From the NCBI GenBank assembly GCA_028292625.1, contig JAQGLY010000059.1, positions 1 to 38,374 of the forward strand: a stretch of 38,374 nt of DNA, written 5' to 3'. The translations under genes were made by a program, and so were the position numbers. The DNA is from Herbaspirillum sp. GTDB lineage: Bacteria; Pseudomonadota; Gammaproteobacteria; Burkholderiales; Burkholderiaceae_D. The notes below the pieces were generated by a model that was not told the DNA's origin, ran no database searches, and saw only the letters and a list, made by a program, of their open reading frames with translations. Positions 22,832 to 31,396 of the stretch are shown in pieces (the first letter of the stretch is position 1; each line of letters starts with the position of its first letter).

Positions 22832-23947
22832 ATGATCACCCGCACCATCACCGTCGCCGCCTTGGCAACGGCCCTCACCGCATCCGCCTTCGCTCAAACG
22901 CCGGAAAATCCGCCGGTCCAGAGTTTCTCTCTCGGCGATCTCAAGCTCGAAAGCGGTGAATCGATCAAAAATTTCTCCATCTCCTACGTTACCCACGGCA
23001 AGCTCAACGCCAGCAAGTCGAACGCAATCCTGATGGTGCCGTCTATCGGAGGCAACCACCACCGTATCGATTACCTGATCGGACCGGGGCGCGCGCTGGA
23101 TCCGTCGAAATATTTCATCATTTGCGCCGACGCCATCGGCAATGGAATCACCACTTCGCCTTCCAACAGTAAAGTGCAGCCGCACATGCAATTTCCGAGA
23201 TTCAATATTCGCGACATGGTGAACTCGGAGGAGCGCCTGGTCACCGAAAAGTTCGGCATCAAGAAGCTGGTCACTGTGATCGGCGCTTCGATGGGCGGCA
23301 TGCAGTCGCTGCAATGGGCAGTGAGCTATCCGGACATGATGGATAGCGTCGTGCCTATCATTCCGCTGGGGCGCACCCCCGCATGGACTACCGGCGTGCT
23401 GGAGATGCTGCGTCAGAGCGTCATGACCGATCCGCTCTGGAAGGGCGGCAACTATCCGGCGAGCGCGCCGCCTGAGCAGGGAATGCGGCTGCTGCAAGGC
23501 TGGCTCGCCGGCATGATTGTGCACACGCCGGTTTATGAGGAATCGCGGTTCCCGAATTCTCAAGACGTAATCGCCAACCTGAAGGGCGTCGAGAATAGCG
23601 AATGGCGGCGCATGGACGCGGTCGACTGGGTTTATCAGAGCTGGGCATACGACCAGCATAACCTCGGCACCACGCCCGGTTTCAACGGCGACTATCACCG
23701 CGCGCTGGAGTCCATCAAGGCAAAGACCTTGATTCTCGCGGGAACCGGCGACCTGCTCAATCCCGAGTATGAGTCCAAGGAAGCGGCGCGCTACATTCCG
23801 GACGTGCGCTATATCTCGATCAACGCGCAACGTCCGATGGGACATAGCTCGGGCGCCGGTGCTACCGCGCCGGAAAACGAGCTGCAGAATCGCGAAATCA
23901 GCGCGTTCCTTGATGTGGTCACGGAAAACGGACGCAAAATTCAGTAA
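22832..23947 (+). CDS. exported alpha/beta-hydrolase of the MetX (homoserine O-acetyltransferase-like) family
   Basis: A 371-residue protein with a signal peptide (MITRTITVAALATALTASAF, cleavage after AFA). The mature domain resembles MetX: ISYVTHGKLNASKSNAILMV, GPGRALDPSKYFIICADAIG, the nucleophile elbow VIGASMGGMQSLQWAVSYP, an Asp in LAGTGDLLNP and a His in PMGHSSGAG. True MetX enzymes are cytoplasmic and acetylate homoserine, so an exported copy probably acts as a hydrolase or acyltransferase on another substrate. AAGGAG precedes the start at a good distance. It is single, with long gaps on both sides. The longer open frame upstream has no family support. Confidence 0.85.
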   Translation: MITRTITVAALATALTASAFAQTPENPPVQSFSLGDLKLESGESIKNFSISYVTHGKLNASKSNAILMVPSIGGNHHRIDYLIGPGRALDPSKYFIICADAIGNGITTSPSNSKVQPHMQFPRFNIRDMVNSEERLVTEKFGIKKLVTVIGASMGGMQSLQWAVSYPDMMDSVVPIIPLGRTPAWTTGVLEMLRQSVMTDPLWKGGNYPASAPPEQGMRLLQGWLAGMIVHTPVYEESRFPNSQDVIANLKGVENSEWRRMDAVDWVYQSWAYDQHNLGTTPGFNGDYHRALESIKAKTLILAGTGDLLNPEYESKEAARYIPDVRYISINAQRPMGHSSGAGATAPENELQNREISAFLDVVTENGRKIQ

Positions 23948-24465
23948 GTACGGAAGAGAAGGGAACGGAACAGGCGACAATACAAGTCATCCGATAAGAT
24001 CGGCCTTTGCGTCGTACCTGTTCCGGACGTAGTCTCGCAGCGGCGTTACGCTTTGAAAGGGATACTTTGTGCCGTTCCCGCTTACATGTTCAGCAACAAG
24101 CGGATTCGCGAGGCGATTGGTATGCCTTGTGTGGATCAATTAGAGAGGGTCAACTCTGCCAGCAAATCAACAGTTTTGAGCCTTATCCACGCATGACCGT
24201 TTTTTAATTAATGATCATATTGAGTCATACCAACGCTCATATTAGGACGTATTAAAGACTTCTGCGGACAAAGAAAAAATAGACGTAGAAATGGCAAATT
24301 ATCCTAGGCAGAATCGTTGGCAATCATTAACAACTCACCTTGCGCGAACCACGCCACGGTGGTTGAAATGGTGATTTTTACATGGATTGTGCATTTTCTG
24401 GCCATCACAAAAATTCCAGTATTTGCCAATCCGGACAAGTCAACGATTAAAAGGAAACGCATATC
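23948..24465. promoter_or_regulatory. long AT-rich leader region upstream of frc
   Basis: About 518 bases without a supported gene. An open stretch ending in TGA near 24196 translates to SNKRIREAIGMP and KSTVLSLIHA in one frame but matches no family I know. From about 24210 the sequence turns AT-rich. AACCAC (24347-24352) and GTGGTT (24359-24364) form a perfect inverted repeat 102 bases before the frc start, a possible regulator site. AAAGGAAA before the ATG is the ribosome site. Confidence 0.4.
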
Positions 24466-25716
24466 ATGAGTAAGCCATTAGACGGCATCAAGATTATCGA
24501 CTTCACCCACGTACAGGCCGGCCCTGCCTGCGCGCAACAATTGGCATGGTTTGGCGCTGATGTCATCAAGGTAGAACGTCCTGGTACGGGCGACGCCACC
24601 CGTACGTCACTGCGCGATATTCCCGACGTAGACGCGCTGTACTTCACCATGCTGAACAGCAACAAGCGCTCGCTCACTCTTGACACGAAAAAAACAGAGG
24701 GCAAAGAAATTTTGGAAAAGCTGATTCGTCAGTCAGACATCCTGATTGAAAATTTTGCACCGGGGGCGCTGGATCGCATGGGTTTCACCTGGGACTATAT
24801 CCAGAAACTCAATCCACGCCTGATCCTGGCATCGGTCAAGGGCTTCAGCGACGGTCATTTCTACGAAGATTTGAAAGTCTATGACAACGTTGCCCAAGCA
24901 GCAGGCGGGGCCGCAACTACCACCGGTTTCTGGGACGGCCCACCTACCATCAGCGGCGCAGCACTGGGGGACAGCAATACCGGCATGCATCTAACCATCG
25001 GCATTCTCGCAGCCCTCCAGCATCGTCACCTGACAGGTGTCGGTCAGAAAGTTGCAGTATCGATGCAGGATGCCGTACTGAATTTGTGCCGCGTCAAACT
25101 GCGCGACCAGCAACGTCTGGAACGTACTGGCGTACTGGAAGAATACCCGCAGTATCCGCACGGCACCTTCACCGATGTCGTGCCACGCGGTGGTAACGCG
25201 GGTGGCGGTGGCCAACCCGGCTGGATTCTCAAATGCAAAGGCTGGGAAACAGATCCGAACGCCTATATTTATTTCACAATCCAGGGTACTGCCTGGGAAG
25301 CGACAGCTAACGCCATCGGTAAACCGGAATGGGTCACCGATCCTGCCTATGCGACAGCGAAAGCACGTCAAGACAAGATTTTCGATATTTTCGCTTACAT
25401 CGAATCTTGGCTGGCAGATAAGGACAAGTTCGAAGCGATCGAAATTCTGCGTAAGTTCGATATTCCTTGCGGCCCAGTGCTGTCGATGAAGGAAATTGCA
25501 TACGACGAATCTCTGCGCAAAAGCAAAAGTATCGTTGAAGTCGATCACAAGGTACGCGGAAAGTATCTGACCGTGGGCAGTCCAGTCAAGATGTCGGGCG
25601 CAACGGTAGAAATCACGCCATCACCTTTACTCGGCGAACATACTGACGAGGTGCTGGCAGAGCTTGGCTACACACCTACGCAAATCACGGAAATTCATAA
25701 CGCCGCTGCAGTATAA
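24466..25716 (+). CDS. frc: formyl-CoA:oxalate CoA-transferase
   Basis: A 416-residue class III CoA-transferase that moves CoA from formyl-CoA to oxalate in the cytoplasm. The sequence follows the Oxalobacter formigenes enzyme closely: [44 protein letters not shown] and the C-terminal [15 protein letters not shown]. The catalytic Asp is at position 169 exactly (GAALGDS), and the mobile glycine loop GGGGQ is at 246-250. Compared with the Oxalobacter protein as I recall it, about 12 residues are missing in the segment before the glycine loop. Its usual partner, oxalyl-CoA decarboxylase (oxc), is not in this window. Codon use is less GC-rich than neighbouring genes. Confidence 0.93.
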   Translation: MSKPLDGIKIIDFTHVQAGPACAQQLAWFGADVIKVERPGTGDATRTSLRDIPDVDALYFTMLNSNKRSLTLDTKKTEGKEILEKLIRQSDILIENFAPGALDRMGFTWDYIQKLNPRLILASVKGFSDGHFYEDLKVYDNVAQAAGGAATTTGFWDGPPTISGAALGDSNTGMHLTIGILAALQHRHLTGVGQKVAVSMQDAVLNLCRVKLRDQQRLERTGVLEEYPQYPHGTFTDVVPRGGNAGGGGQPGWILKCKGWETDPNAYIYFTIQGTAWEATANAIGKPEWVTDPAYATAKARQDKIFDIFAYIESWLADKDKFEAIEILRKFDIPCGPVLSMKEIAYDESLRKSKSIVEVDHKVRGKYLTVGSPVKMSGATVEITPSPLLGEHTDEVLAELGYTPTQITEIHNAAAV

Positions 25717-25746
25717 ATAACGGGCGAAAGTTGAGTTTTTTATAAG

Positions 25747-25770
25747 AGGCGCTTTCAGGCGCCTTTTATT
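25747..25770 (+). terminator. rho-independent terminator of frc
   Basis: AGGCGC (25747-25752) pairs with GCGCCT (25759-25764) around a six-base loop, followed by a T-rich run. It lies 30 bases after the frc stop. Confidence 0.85.
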
Positions 25771-25815
25771 TTCCACAACAGATTTTCCAACCTATATGAA
25801 TCTGCATCACCTTCC

Positions 25816-26157
25816 TTGAATGCCGCACAACCAGGTATGATTAATAAAGCGCACAATCGACGTTCTCAATCCTTTCGATCGAACTTGGCCAAACGCAAAA
25901 TTGCCGTTGGCCTGCTTTTGTTTCCACGCTTTCAAATGCTGGATCTTGCTGCACCGGGCGATGCATTTTCTTTAGAATCGACAAATTTCTCTCTCAACGA
26001 AATAGCGCGAAGGTGCGGCTTCAACAGCGAAGCAACTCTACGCCGCGCGTTTACCCATAGACTGGGTATCGCGCCATTCGATTATCGTCAACGGTTTTGT
26101 TCGGAAGAAAAAGTGGTACAAAAACCTAATCGGGGCGAGTACTGGTCTAATTCGTAG
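25816..26157 (+). pseudogene. GlxA-type AraC-family regulator, internally deleted remnant
   Basis: A 113-codon frame (TTG at 25816 or ATG at 25837) that joins the two ends of a GlxA-type regulator. Residues about 27-53 (KIAVGLLLFPRFQMLDLAAP) are the first strand of the DJ-1/PfpI-like sensor domain. Residues about 57-93 (LNEIARRCGFNSEATLRRAF, then HRLGIAPFDYRQRF) are the second helix-turn-helix of the AraC domain. Full family members have about 320 residues, so about 200 residues between the two parts are missing, in frame. The remnant lacks the sensor core and the first DNA-binding helices and is unlikely to work as a normal regulator. It precedes a drug exporter gene that the intact protein may once have regulated. 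Confidence 0.75.
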
Positions 26158-26286
26158 CGCCAACCCGCTCACCGAAGTTCGCGGACATATCGTCGGCACG
26201 ATTGGGGGTGTCTGAGGATGCTCCGCGGCACGACGAAGAAATCGCGCAGGCAGATTCCACCGCATTCAAGTAAGGAGTGTTTGTCC

Positions 26287-27807
26287 ATGAGTTCCACTAT
26301 CGTTTCATCGGCACCGGTTAGAGGGACGGCCGTGCTGCTGGTCGGGTCGATGGGCTGTGCCATGACCGTACTGGACACCAACGTCGTCGGCATTGTCCTG
26401 CCGACCATTGCACGGGACCTCCACGCGACGTTTGCCGATATCGAGTGGGTCATTAGTGCCTACGTACTGTGCTTTGCCGCGTTGCTTTTGCCTGCCGGGT
26501 CGATTGCCGACCGCTTCGGGCGCAAGCGTGTATTCCTGATTGGCATTAGCATGTTCGCGCTCGCATCGCTGGCATGCGGACTGGCGCCGTCGGCGCCCGC
26601 CCTCTACGTGACCCGGGCGCTTCAAGGCGTGGGTGCGGCTTTTTTGCTGGCGCCCGCTCTCGCGATCATCGGTCACGCATTTCATGAGGAAAGCGCCCGC
26701 GCGCGCGCATGGGCTGTGTGGGGTGGCATCATGGGATTGACCATGGTGCTGTCGCCCCTGATCGGGAGCGGAATCAACGCCGTCTTGGGTTGGCGTTGGG
26801 CGTTCTATATCAACGTGCCCATCTGCGCAATGCTGGCGCTGGCGGTGCTTAACATCATCGAAGAATCCCGAGATCCGACGCCTCGCACCCTGGATTTCCC
26901 GGGGATCGCCCTGTTCTCCCTGGGCATGTTCTCCTTGACCTGGGCGCTGATCACTGGCCCTGAGCGCGGCTGGGCGAGTGCAGCCGTCGCGATCCGCGCC
27001 GCGGCAGGTGTTGGTCTATTCCTCGCCTTTTCCTTCGTGGAACAGAATCGGGAACACCCGATGCTCGATCTTCGGCTATTTCGTGCGCCGGCGTTCGTCG
27101 GCGCGGTACTTGCCATGTTCGCCTATGCGGCATCGGCACAGGTGATGGCCTCGCTACTGCCGCTGTTTCTGCAAAACGCCGCGGGCAATACCGCACTCGC
27201 CGCAGGCGTGGGCATGCTGCCCTTTGCCGTTGCGATGCTCGTACTCCCCCAAGTCGGACGCAAGCTCGCGGCCTATATGCAGCCGTATCAAATACTTACT
27301 CTCGGCTTGGCCATCGTAGGGATCGGCAATCTTGCCATGATGTATGCAGCCAACGGCCACCGTGGCATCACGCTGATTGTCGCCATGGCGATTCTTGGAA
27401 GCGGGGGCGGCCTGCTCAATGGAGAGACGCAGAAAGCTATTATGGGGACCGTGCCTCGCCATCGCGCCGGCATGGCGTCCGGCATCAGCACCACGGCGCG
27501 CTTCTCGGGAATTCTGCTGGGGTTCACGGGCTTGGGCGCCGTGTTGGCGAGCGGGGTGCGCTCGGCGATTCAGAACGGGATGCAGCAGGCGCAACTGCCG
27601 GTTGTTCCGGGGTTCGTCGATCACGTGGCCGCGGGAGACTTCGACCGGGCGCTCGGGATGTACCCGCAGGCGATGTCTTCCACCTTGGCGCACATCGCGC
27701 AGGACAGCTATGGCCAGGGATTCTCTAGTGCCTTTCTCGTTGCCGCCGTGGTTGCCGCGCTCGCGGCAACCGCGATCTATGCCCTGATGAGCCGGGCAGC
27801 CGAGTAG
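26287..27807 (+). CDS. MFS drug exporter, DHA2 (EmrB/QacA-type) family
   Basis: A 506-residue inner-membrane proton antiporter with about 14 hydrophobic segments. The first helix has VLDTNVVGIVLPTIARDL, the DHA2 motif D1 pattern. Motif A follows as GSIADRFGRKRVFLIG, and motif C in the fifth helix as GIMGLTMVLSPLIGSGI. WRWAFYINVPI is also conserved. The start at 26287 is supported by AAGGAG upstream and removes a non-conserved extension of the open frame. It lies 129 bases after a broken GlxA-type regulator. The exported compound is unknown; the family includes exporters of dyes, detergents and antibiotics. Confidence 0.88.
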   Translation: MSSTIVSSAPVRGTAVLLVGSMGCAMTVLDTNVVGIVLPTIARDLHATFADIEWVISAYVLCFAALLLPAGSIADRFGRKRVFLIGISMFALASLACGLAPSAPALYVTRALQGVGAAFLLAPALAIIGHAFHEESARARAWAVWGGIMGLTMVLSPLIGSGINAVLGWRWAFYINVPICAMLALAVLNIIEESRDPTPRTLDFPGIALFSLGMFSLTWALITGPERGWASAAVAIRAAAGVGLFLAFSFVEQNREHPMLDLRLFRAPAFVGAVLAMFAYAASAQVMASLLPLFLQNAAGNTALAAGVGMLPFAVAMLVLPQVGRKLAAYMQPYQILTLGLAIVGIGNLAMMYAANGHRGITLIVAMAILGSGGGLLNGETQKAIMGTVPRHRAGMASGISTTARFSGILLGFTGLGAVLASGVRSAIQNGMQQAQLPVVPGFVDHVAAGDFDRALGMYPQAMSSTLAHIAQDSYGQGFSSAFLVAAVVAALAATAIYALMSRAAE

Positions 27808-27842
27808 GAAGCAATCAGCAAGGTATAGCGCAGGCTCTTCTT

Positions 27843-29780
27843 TTAAGCCGCGGCTGCCATCGCATTGACGGCAATCGCCAGATCGTCGCCGGGATGTTGC
27901 CCGATGTGCGCTTGTATCAAGCGGCGCAGCACCTTGCCCGAACGCGTACGCGGCAACGCATCGACGAACACGATTTGGCGCGGACGGGCAGGCGCACCGA
28001 GGGCATCCGCGACCGCCGTGCGCAGTTGAATTTTCAGATCGCTTACAACATCGTCAATACAATTACCGGCACCAATATCATTTCTACCCGCTGCCGCCAG
28101 CACTGCAATCTGGTTCACCACCACCAGCGCAATCGGCACCTGCCCACGCAACCTGCTGGCGGTGCCGATCACCGCAACTTCAGCGACAGCATCGTTGGCC
28201 AACATGACCTCTTCGATTTCCCGTGTGCCGAGCCGCCCGCCGGCGCTGATAATCACATCATCCGACCGGCCCAGCACACGCACATAGCCATCTGCATCGG
28301 CGACGGCCCAATCGAATGTCGAATACACCCATCGCCCGTTTTTTTCAGACCAATAGATACGCTTAAACTCTTCATCGCTTTCCCACAAGGTGCAAAAGCA
28401 GCCGGGCGGCAATGGGTAATTGGCGACGATCACGCCTTGCTCTCCCGCCGCACAGGGCAAACCGCTGGTTTCATGCACGATATTCAGATCGAAACCGAAG
28501 GCCGCCAAGCCAGGCGAACCGGCCTTGCGCGGCAAGGCATGTGGCGCTGCAACGACTGCGCCCACGTCCGCTCCGGCAAACGGCAAGGCCAGCATCGGCG
28601 AGCCGGATTCGGTTTGCCAATAATGATCGATCACCGGCTTGCCCAGCGCCGCCTCGGCCCAACTCGCAGTGGGCGCATCCAGCGGTTCCCCTGCCAGGAA
28701 TAGCGCGCGCAATGAAGACAGATCCGATTGCCGTCCCAGCCCGCCGCCCTGCCGTTTCAGCAAGCGGATTGCAGTCGGTGCCGTCAGCATCAGATTGACG
28801 CGATATTGTTCCACCAGATGCCACCAGACATTACTGTCCGGACGCAGCGGCATGCCCTCATGCATCAGCGTCGTCATGCCTATCAATAAAGGGCCATATA
28901 CGCCATAGCTATGCCCGACCACCCAGCCGATATCGGAAGTGGCGAACATGGTGTCGCCAGGCGCCGCCCCGAATAAAAGTGCCATCGAAGTCGCCAGCGC
29001 AACCGCATAACCGCCGACATCGCGTTGCACGCCTTTCGGGTTGCCGGTGGTGCCGGACGTGTACAAAATATAAGACGGCTGATTCGATTCCAGCCATGTA
29101 CACGGCACCGATGCGCCGGCATATTTTTGATGGTAATCGCGATACAGGCAATCGCGTCCCGCGACACTATCGAACGCGGCGATGCCGCGATCGATCATCA
29201 TTACCTTCGGCGGCTTGAACGCAGCAAGATCGATCGCTGCATCCAGCAAAGGCTTATAGGAGGCGATTCTGCCGTTTGAAAATCCGGCATCGGCGCTGAT
29301 AATCAGCGTCGGCCGTGCATCATCGATCCGCAGCGCCAGACCGGCCGGCGCAAAGCCGCCGAACACCACCGAATGCACCGCACCGATTCGCGCACAGGCC
29401 AGCATCGCGAAATTCGCTTCGGCGATCATCGGCAAATAGATCAGCACCCGGTCGCCGCATTGCACGCCGAGCGCGATCAAGATAGCCGCCATGGTATTCA
29501 CCTCGCGATGCAAATCGCTATAGCGATAAGTCATGGCATCACCGGTCTCGCTGGATACGGCAATCAGCGCCGCCTGATTTGCGCGATCAGCCAGATGCCG
29601 GTCTACCGCGTTATGGCAGAGATTGGTCCGACCGCCGACAAACCATTTTGAAAACGGCGCATTCGATGCATCCTGCACGCAGGAAAAATCGGTTTTCCAA
29701 TCGATGCGGGCCGCTTGCCCGCCCCAGAAATCGACTGGATTTTCGACCGCTGTATCAAGCAGCTTTCGATGATTCTGCAT
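27843..29780 (-). CDS. acetyl/propionyl-CoA synthetase-like AMP-forming ligase
   Basis: A 645-residue AMP-forming acyl-CoA synthetase. It has an ACAS-type N-terminal segment (NPVDFWGGQAARIDW). The nucleotide loop is YTSGTTGNPKGVQRD, followed by TSDIGWVVGHSYGVYGPL. The core continues with HYWQTESGSPM and LGRSDDVIISAGGRLGTREIEE. The C-terminal catalytic Lys lies in RTRSGKVLRRLIQ, the site acetylated in Acs and PrpE. It resembles PrpE (propionate-CoA ligase) more than Acs in length and in the GVQRDVGGYAV segment. Its start overlaps the stop of the MSMEG_0569-type flavoprotein gene by 26 bases, so it is probably the last gene of the Nit1C operon. A role in activating a cluster-derived acid is inferred; it could also serve general propionate use. 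Confidence 0.85.
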   Translation of the reverse strand: MQNHRKLLDTAVENPVDFWGGQAARIDWKTDFSCVQDASNAPFSKWFVGGRTNLCHNAVDRHLADRANQAALIAVSSETGDAMTYRYSDLHREVNTMAAILIALGVQCGDRVLIYLPMIAEANFAMLACARIGAVHSVVFGGFAPAGLALRIDDARPTLIISADAGFSNGRIASYKPLLDAAIDLAAFKPPKVMMIDRGIAAFDSVAGRDCLYRDYHQKYAGASVPCTWLESNQPSYILYTSGTTGNPKGVQRDVGGYAVALATSMALLFGAAPGDTMFATSDIGWVVGHSYGVYGPLLIGMTTLMHEGMPLRPDSNVWWHLVEQYRVNLMLTAPTAIRLLKRQGGGLGRQSDLSSLRALFLAGEPLDAPTASWAEAALGKPVIDHYWQTESGSPMLALPFAGADVGAVVAAPHALPRKAGSPGLAAFGFDLNIVHETSGLPCAAGEQGVIVANYPLPPGCFCTLWESDEEFKRIYWSEKNGRWVYSTFDWAVADADGYVRVLGRSDDVIISAGGRLGTREIEEVMLANDAVAEVAVIGTASRLRGQVPIALVVVNQIAVLAAAGRNDIGAGNCIDDVVSDLKIQLRTAVADALGAPARPRQIVFVDALPRTRSGKVLRRLIQAHIGQHPGDDLAIAVNAMAAAA

Positions 29781-31062
29781 AGCGTGCCTGATCTATATCA
29801 TGCGTTGCGTCGCGATGGGCGACGATATGATCCAGTAGGTATCCTGCATCGCGCGCGATACCGGAGAAGCGACCCGATCCCCATGTGTACTGCCACGGCA
29901 AACCGAGAAAGTACAAGCCGGGCACTTCGGTGATGCCGCGGCTGTGGCCGGGATAACCACGCTCGTCGAAGATGTCTTCCTTGATCCAGTTGAAGTCGGT
30001 ACGGAAGCCGATGCACCAGATCACGACAGCAATTTTTCCGGATGCTACGTCCAACTGCTGCGCTATATCCGCCGGCGGTTCCCACAACGGTACATAACGC
30101 GCCTCCACCGGCGCATCGATCGCCTCGGTCCGGATGAACTTATCGATACTGTCTTTGATGCTTTCGGAAACGGCATCTGCACCATCCAGATTGGATTTCA
30201 GATCGCCGCCGAAAGTCGCCATGCCGCCGCCAATATTTTCGAAGCGGCCGTACAGTTGCATGCCTTCCAGCGCGAATTTTCGCAAATCGATATCGCGTCC
30301 GCCATCGCGGCCGGTAACGTAATGATTGGTCTTTTCGCGTACGCCGGTTCCCAGGGGATGGCGCTCGACCGGCAGATCGTAATACTTCATCAGATCCAGC
30401 CATTCGACTACGTCCTTGCCGCGGTAACGGCGCGCGACCCGCGGCGCATCGCCTACGCATAGATGCACGCGGCGTCCGCTCAGATGCAAATCTTCCGCGA
30501 TCTGACAGCCCGATTGGCCGGTGCCGACCACCAGCACTTCGCCTGCCGGCAGCGATTCCGGATTCAGATAGTCGCAGGAATGTAATTGCGTAACATGCGC
30601 GGGCAACTTTTCGGCGACGCGCGGAATCACCGGCAGGTGATAGCCGCCTACTGCGACCACCACTTGATCCGCGGTAAGCCGGCCCTGGTTGGTATCGACT
30701 TCAAAGACGTTATCTGCGTTGCGCTGCAGCCCGGTCACAGCAACGCCTTCGGCTGCCGGCGGTTGAAACGATGCGACGTATTGATCGATGTATTGCACGA
30801 TCTCGTCTTTTTTCATGAATCCATAGGGATCGTCGCCGGCGTAAGGAAAGCCTGGCAGCGTGCATTGCCAGTTCGGCGTGACGAGGCAAAAAGTGTCCCA
30901 GCGCTCGCTGCGCCAGGCGTGACCCAGTTGGTTCTTTTCAAGAATCAGATGGGCAATGCCTTGTTGCTTCAGGTAATAGCTGATCGACAGACCGGCCTGG
31001 CCGCCGCCGATGATCAGTACGGGATAATGAGTCGCTTGTGCGAATGGATAGGACTGTTGCAT
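29755..31062 (-). CDS. MSMEG_0569-family flavin-dependent oxidoreductase (Nit1C cluster)
   Basis: A 435-residue flavoprotein monooxygenase-like protein. The FAD motif GGGQAG is at 19-24 (LIIGGGQAGLSISYYL), and the NADPH motif follows as VVGTGQSGCQIAEDL. HAWRSERWDTFCLVTPNW and PYAGDDPYGFMKKDEIVQYI are characteristic of this family. FLGLPWQYTWGSGRF lies near the C-terminus. The ATG at complement 31062 follows GGAGG; the open frame upstream is non-coding. The family occurs almost only in Nit1C clusters and is assumed to oxidise the cluster's unknown intermediate. It follows the MSMEG_0570-type gene by 46 bases and overlaps the ligase gene. Confidence 0.88.
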   Translation of the reverse strand: MQQSYPFAQATHYPVLIIGGGQAGLSISYYLKQQGIAHLILEKNQLGHAWRSERWDTFCLVTPNWQCTLPGFPYAGDDPYGFMKKDEIVQYIDQYVASFQPPAAEGVAVTGLQRNADNVFEVDTNQGRLTADQVVVAVGGYHLPVIPRVAEKLPAHVTQLHSCDYLNPESLPAGEVLVVGTGQSGCQIAEDLHLSGRRVHLCVGDAPRVARRYRGKDVVEWLDLMKYYDLPVERHPLGTGVREKTNHYVTGRDGGRDIDLRKFALEGMQLYGRFENIGGGMATFGGDLKSNLDGADAVSESIKDSIDKFIRTEAIDAPVEARYVPLWEPPADIAQQLDVASGKIAVVIWCIGFRTDFNWIKEDIFDERGYPGHSRGITEVPGLYFLGLPWQYTWGSGRFSGIARDAGYLLDHIVAHRDATHDIDQARYAESSKAA

Positions 31063-31108
31063 AAATAACCTCCGTGACAATCGGTGAATCAGTGCTTCAA
31101 TCCCGCAA

Positions 31109-31396
31109 TCAGGGCCGGAATGCTTCGACCAAGACCTGGGCGTTTTCCTGCTCCTCGAAACGGCTCGCGGTGCGTTCGATCTGGCCGAGCTGGTCCATCG
31201 CCGATGAACAGGCATAGCCGAATTTTTCGTGCACGCGTTCACTACCGATATTCAAGGCGGTGCGGCTTCTATCGACGAATTCGGCAACGGAATAACTTTT
31301 TCCGACTTCCAGATACTCTTTGACGACCAGCGACGGGGAATAGCAGTCGGTGGTGGTGTCGTCCGGCCAACGGACGCTGAAGTGCATTTCAGGCAT
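31109..31396 (-). CDS. MSMEG_0570-family small protein (Nit1C cluster)
   Basis: A 95-residue protein starting MPEMHFSVRWPDDTTTDCYS, then VVKEYLEVGKSYSVAEFVD and FGYACSSAMDQL. It matches the small conserved protein described as MSMEG_0570 family, annotated as nitrogen-starvation related in Nit1C clusters. There is no signal or membrane segment. The sulfur-containing pattern (DCYS, ACSSAM) may be structural or redox. The start overlaps the glycosyltransferase stop by eight bases, with GGAG upstream inside that gene, indicating translational coupling. Biochemical function is unknown. Confidence 0.85.
   Translation of the reverse strand: MPEMHFSVRWPDDTTTDCYSPSLVVKEYLEVGKSYSVAEFVDRSRTALNIGSERVHEKFGYACSSAMDQLGQIERTASRFEEQENAQVLVEAFRP

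Noticed and set aside
24007..24207. Open frame upstream of frc
   Set aside because: No ribosome site or family resemblance, and other frames over the same stretch look equally open.
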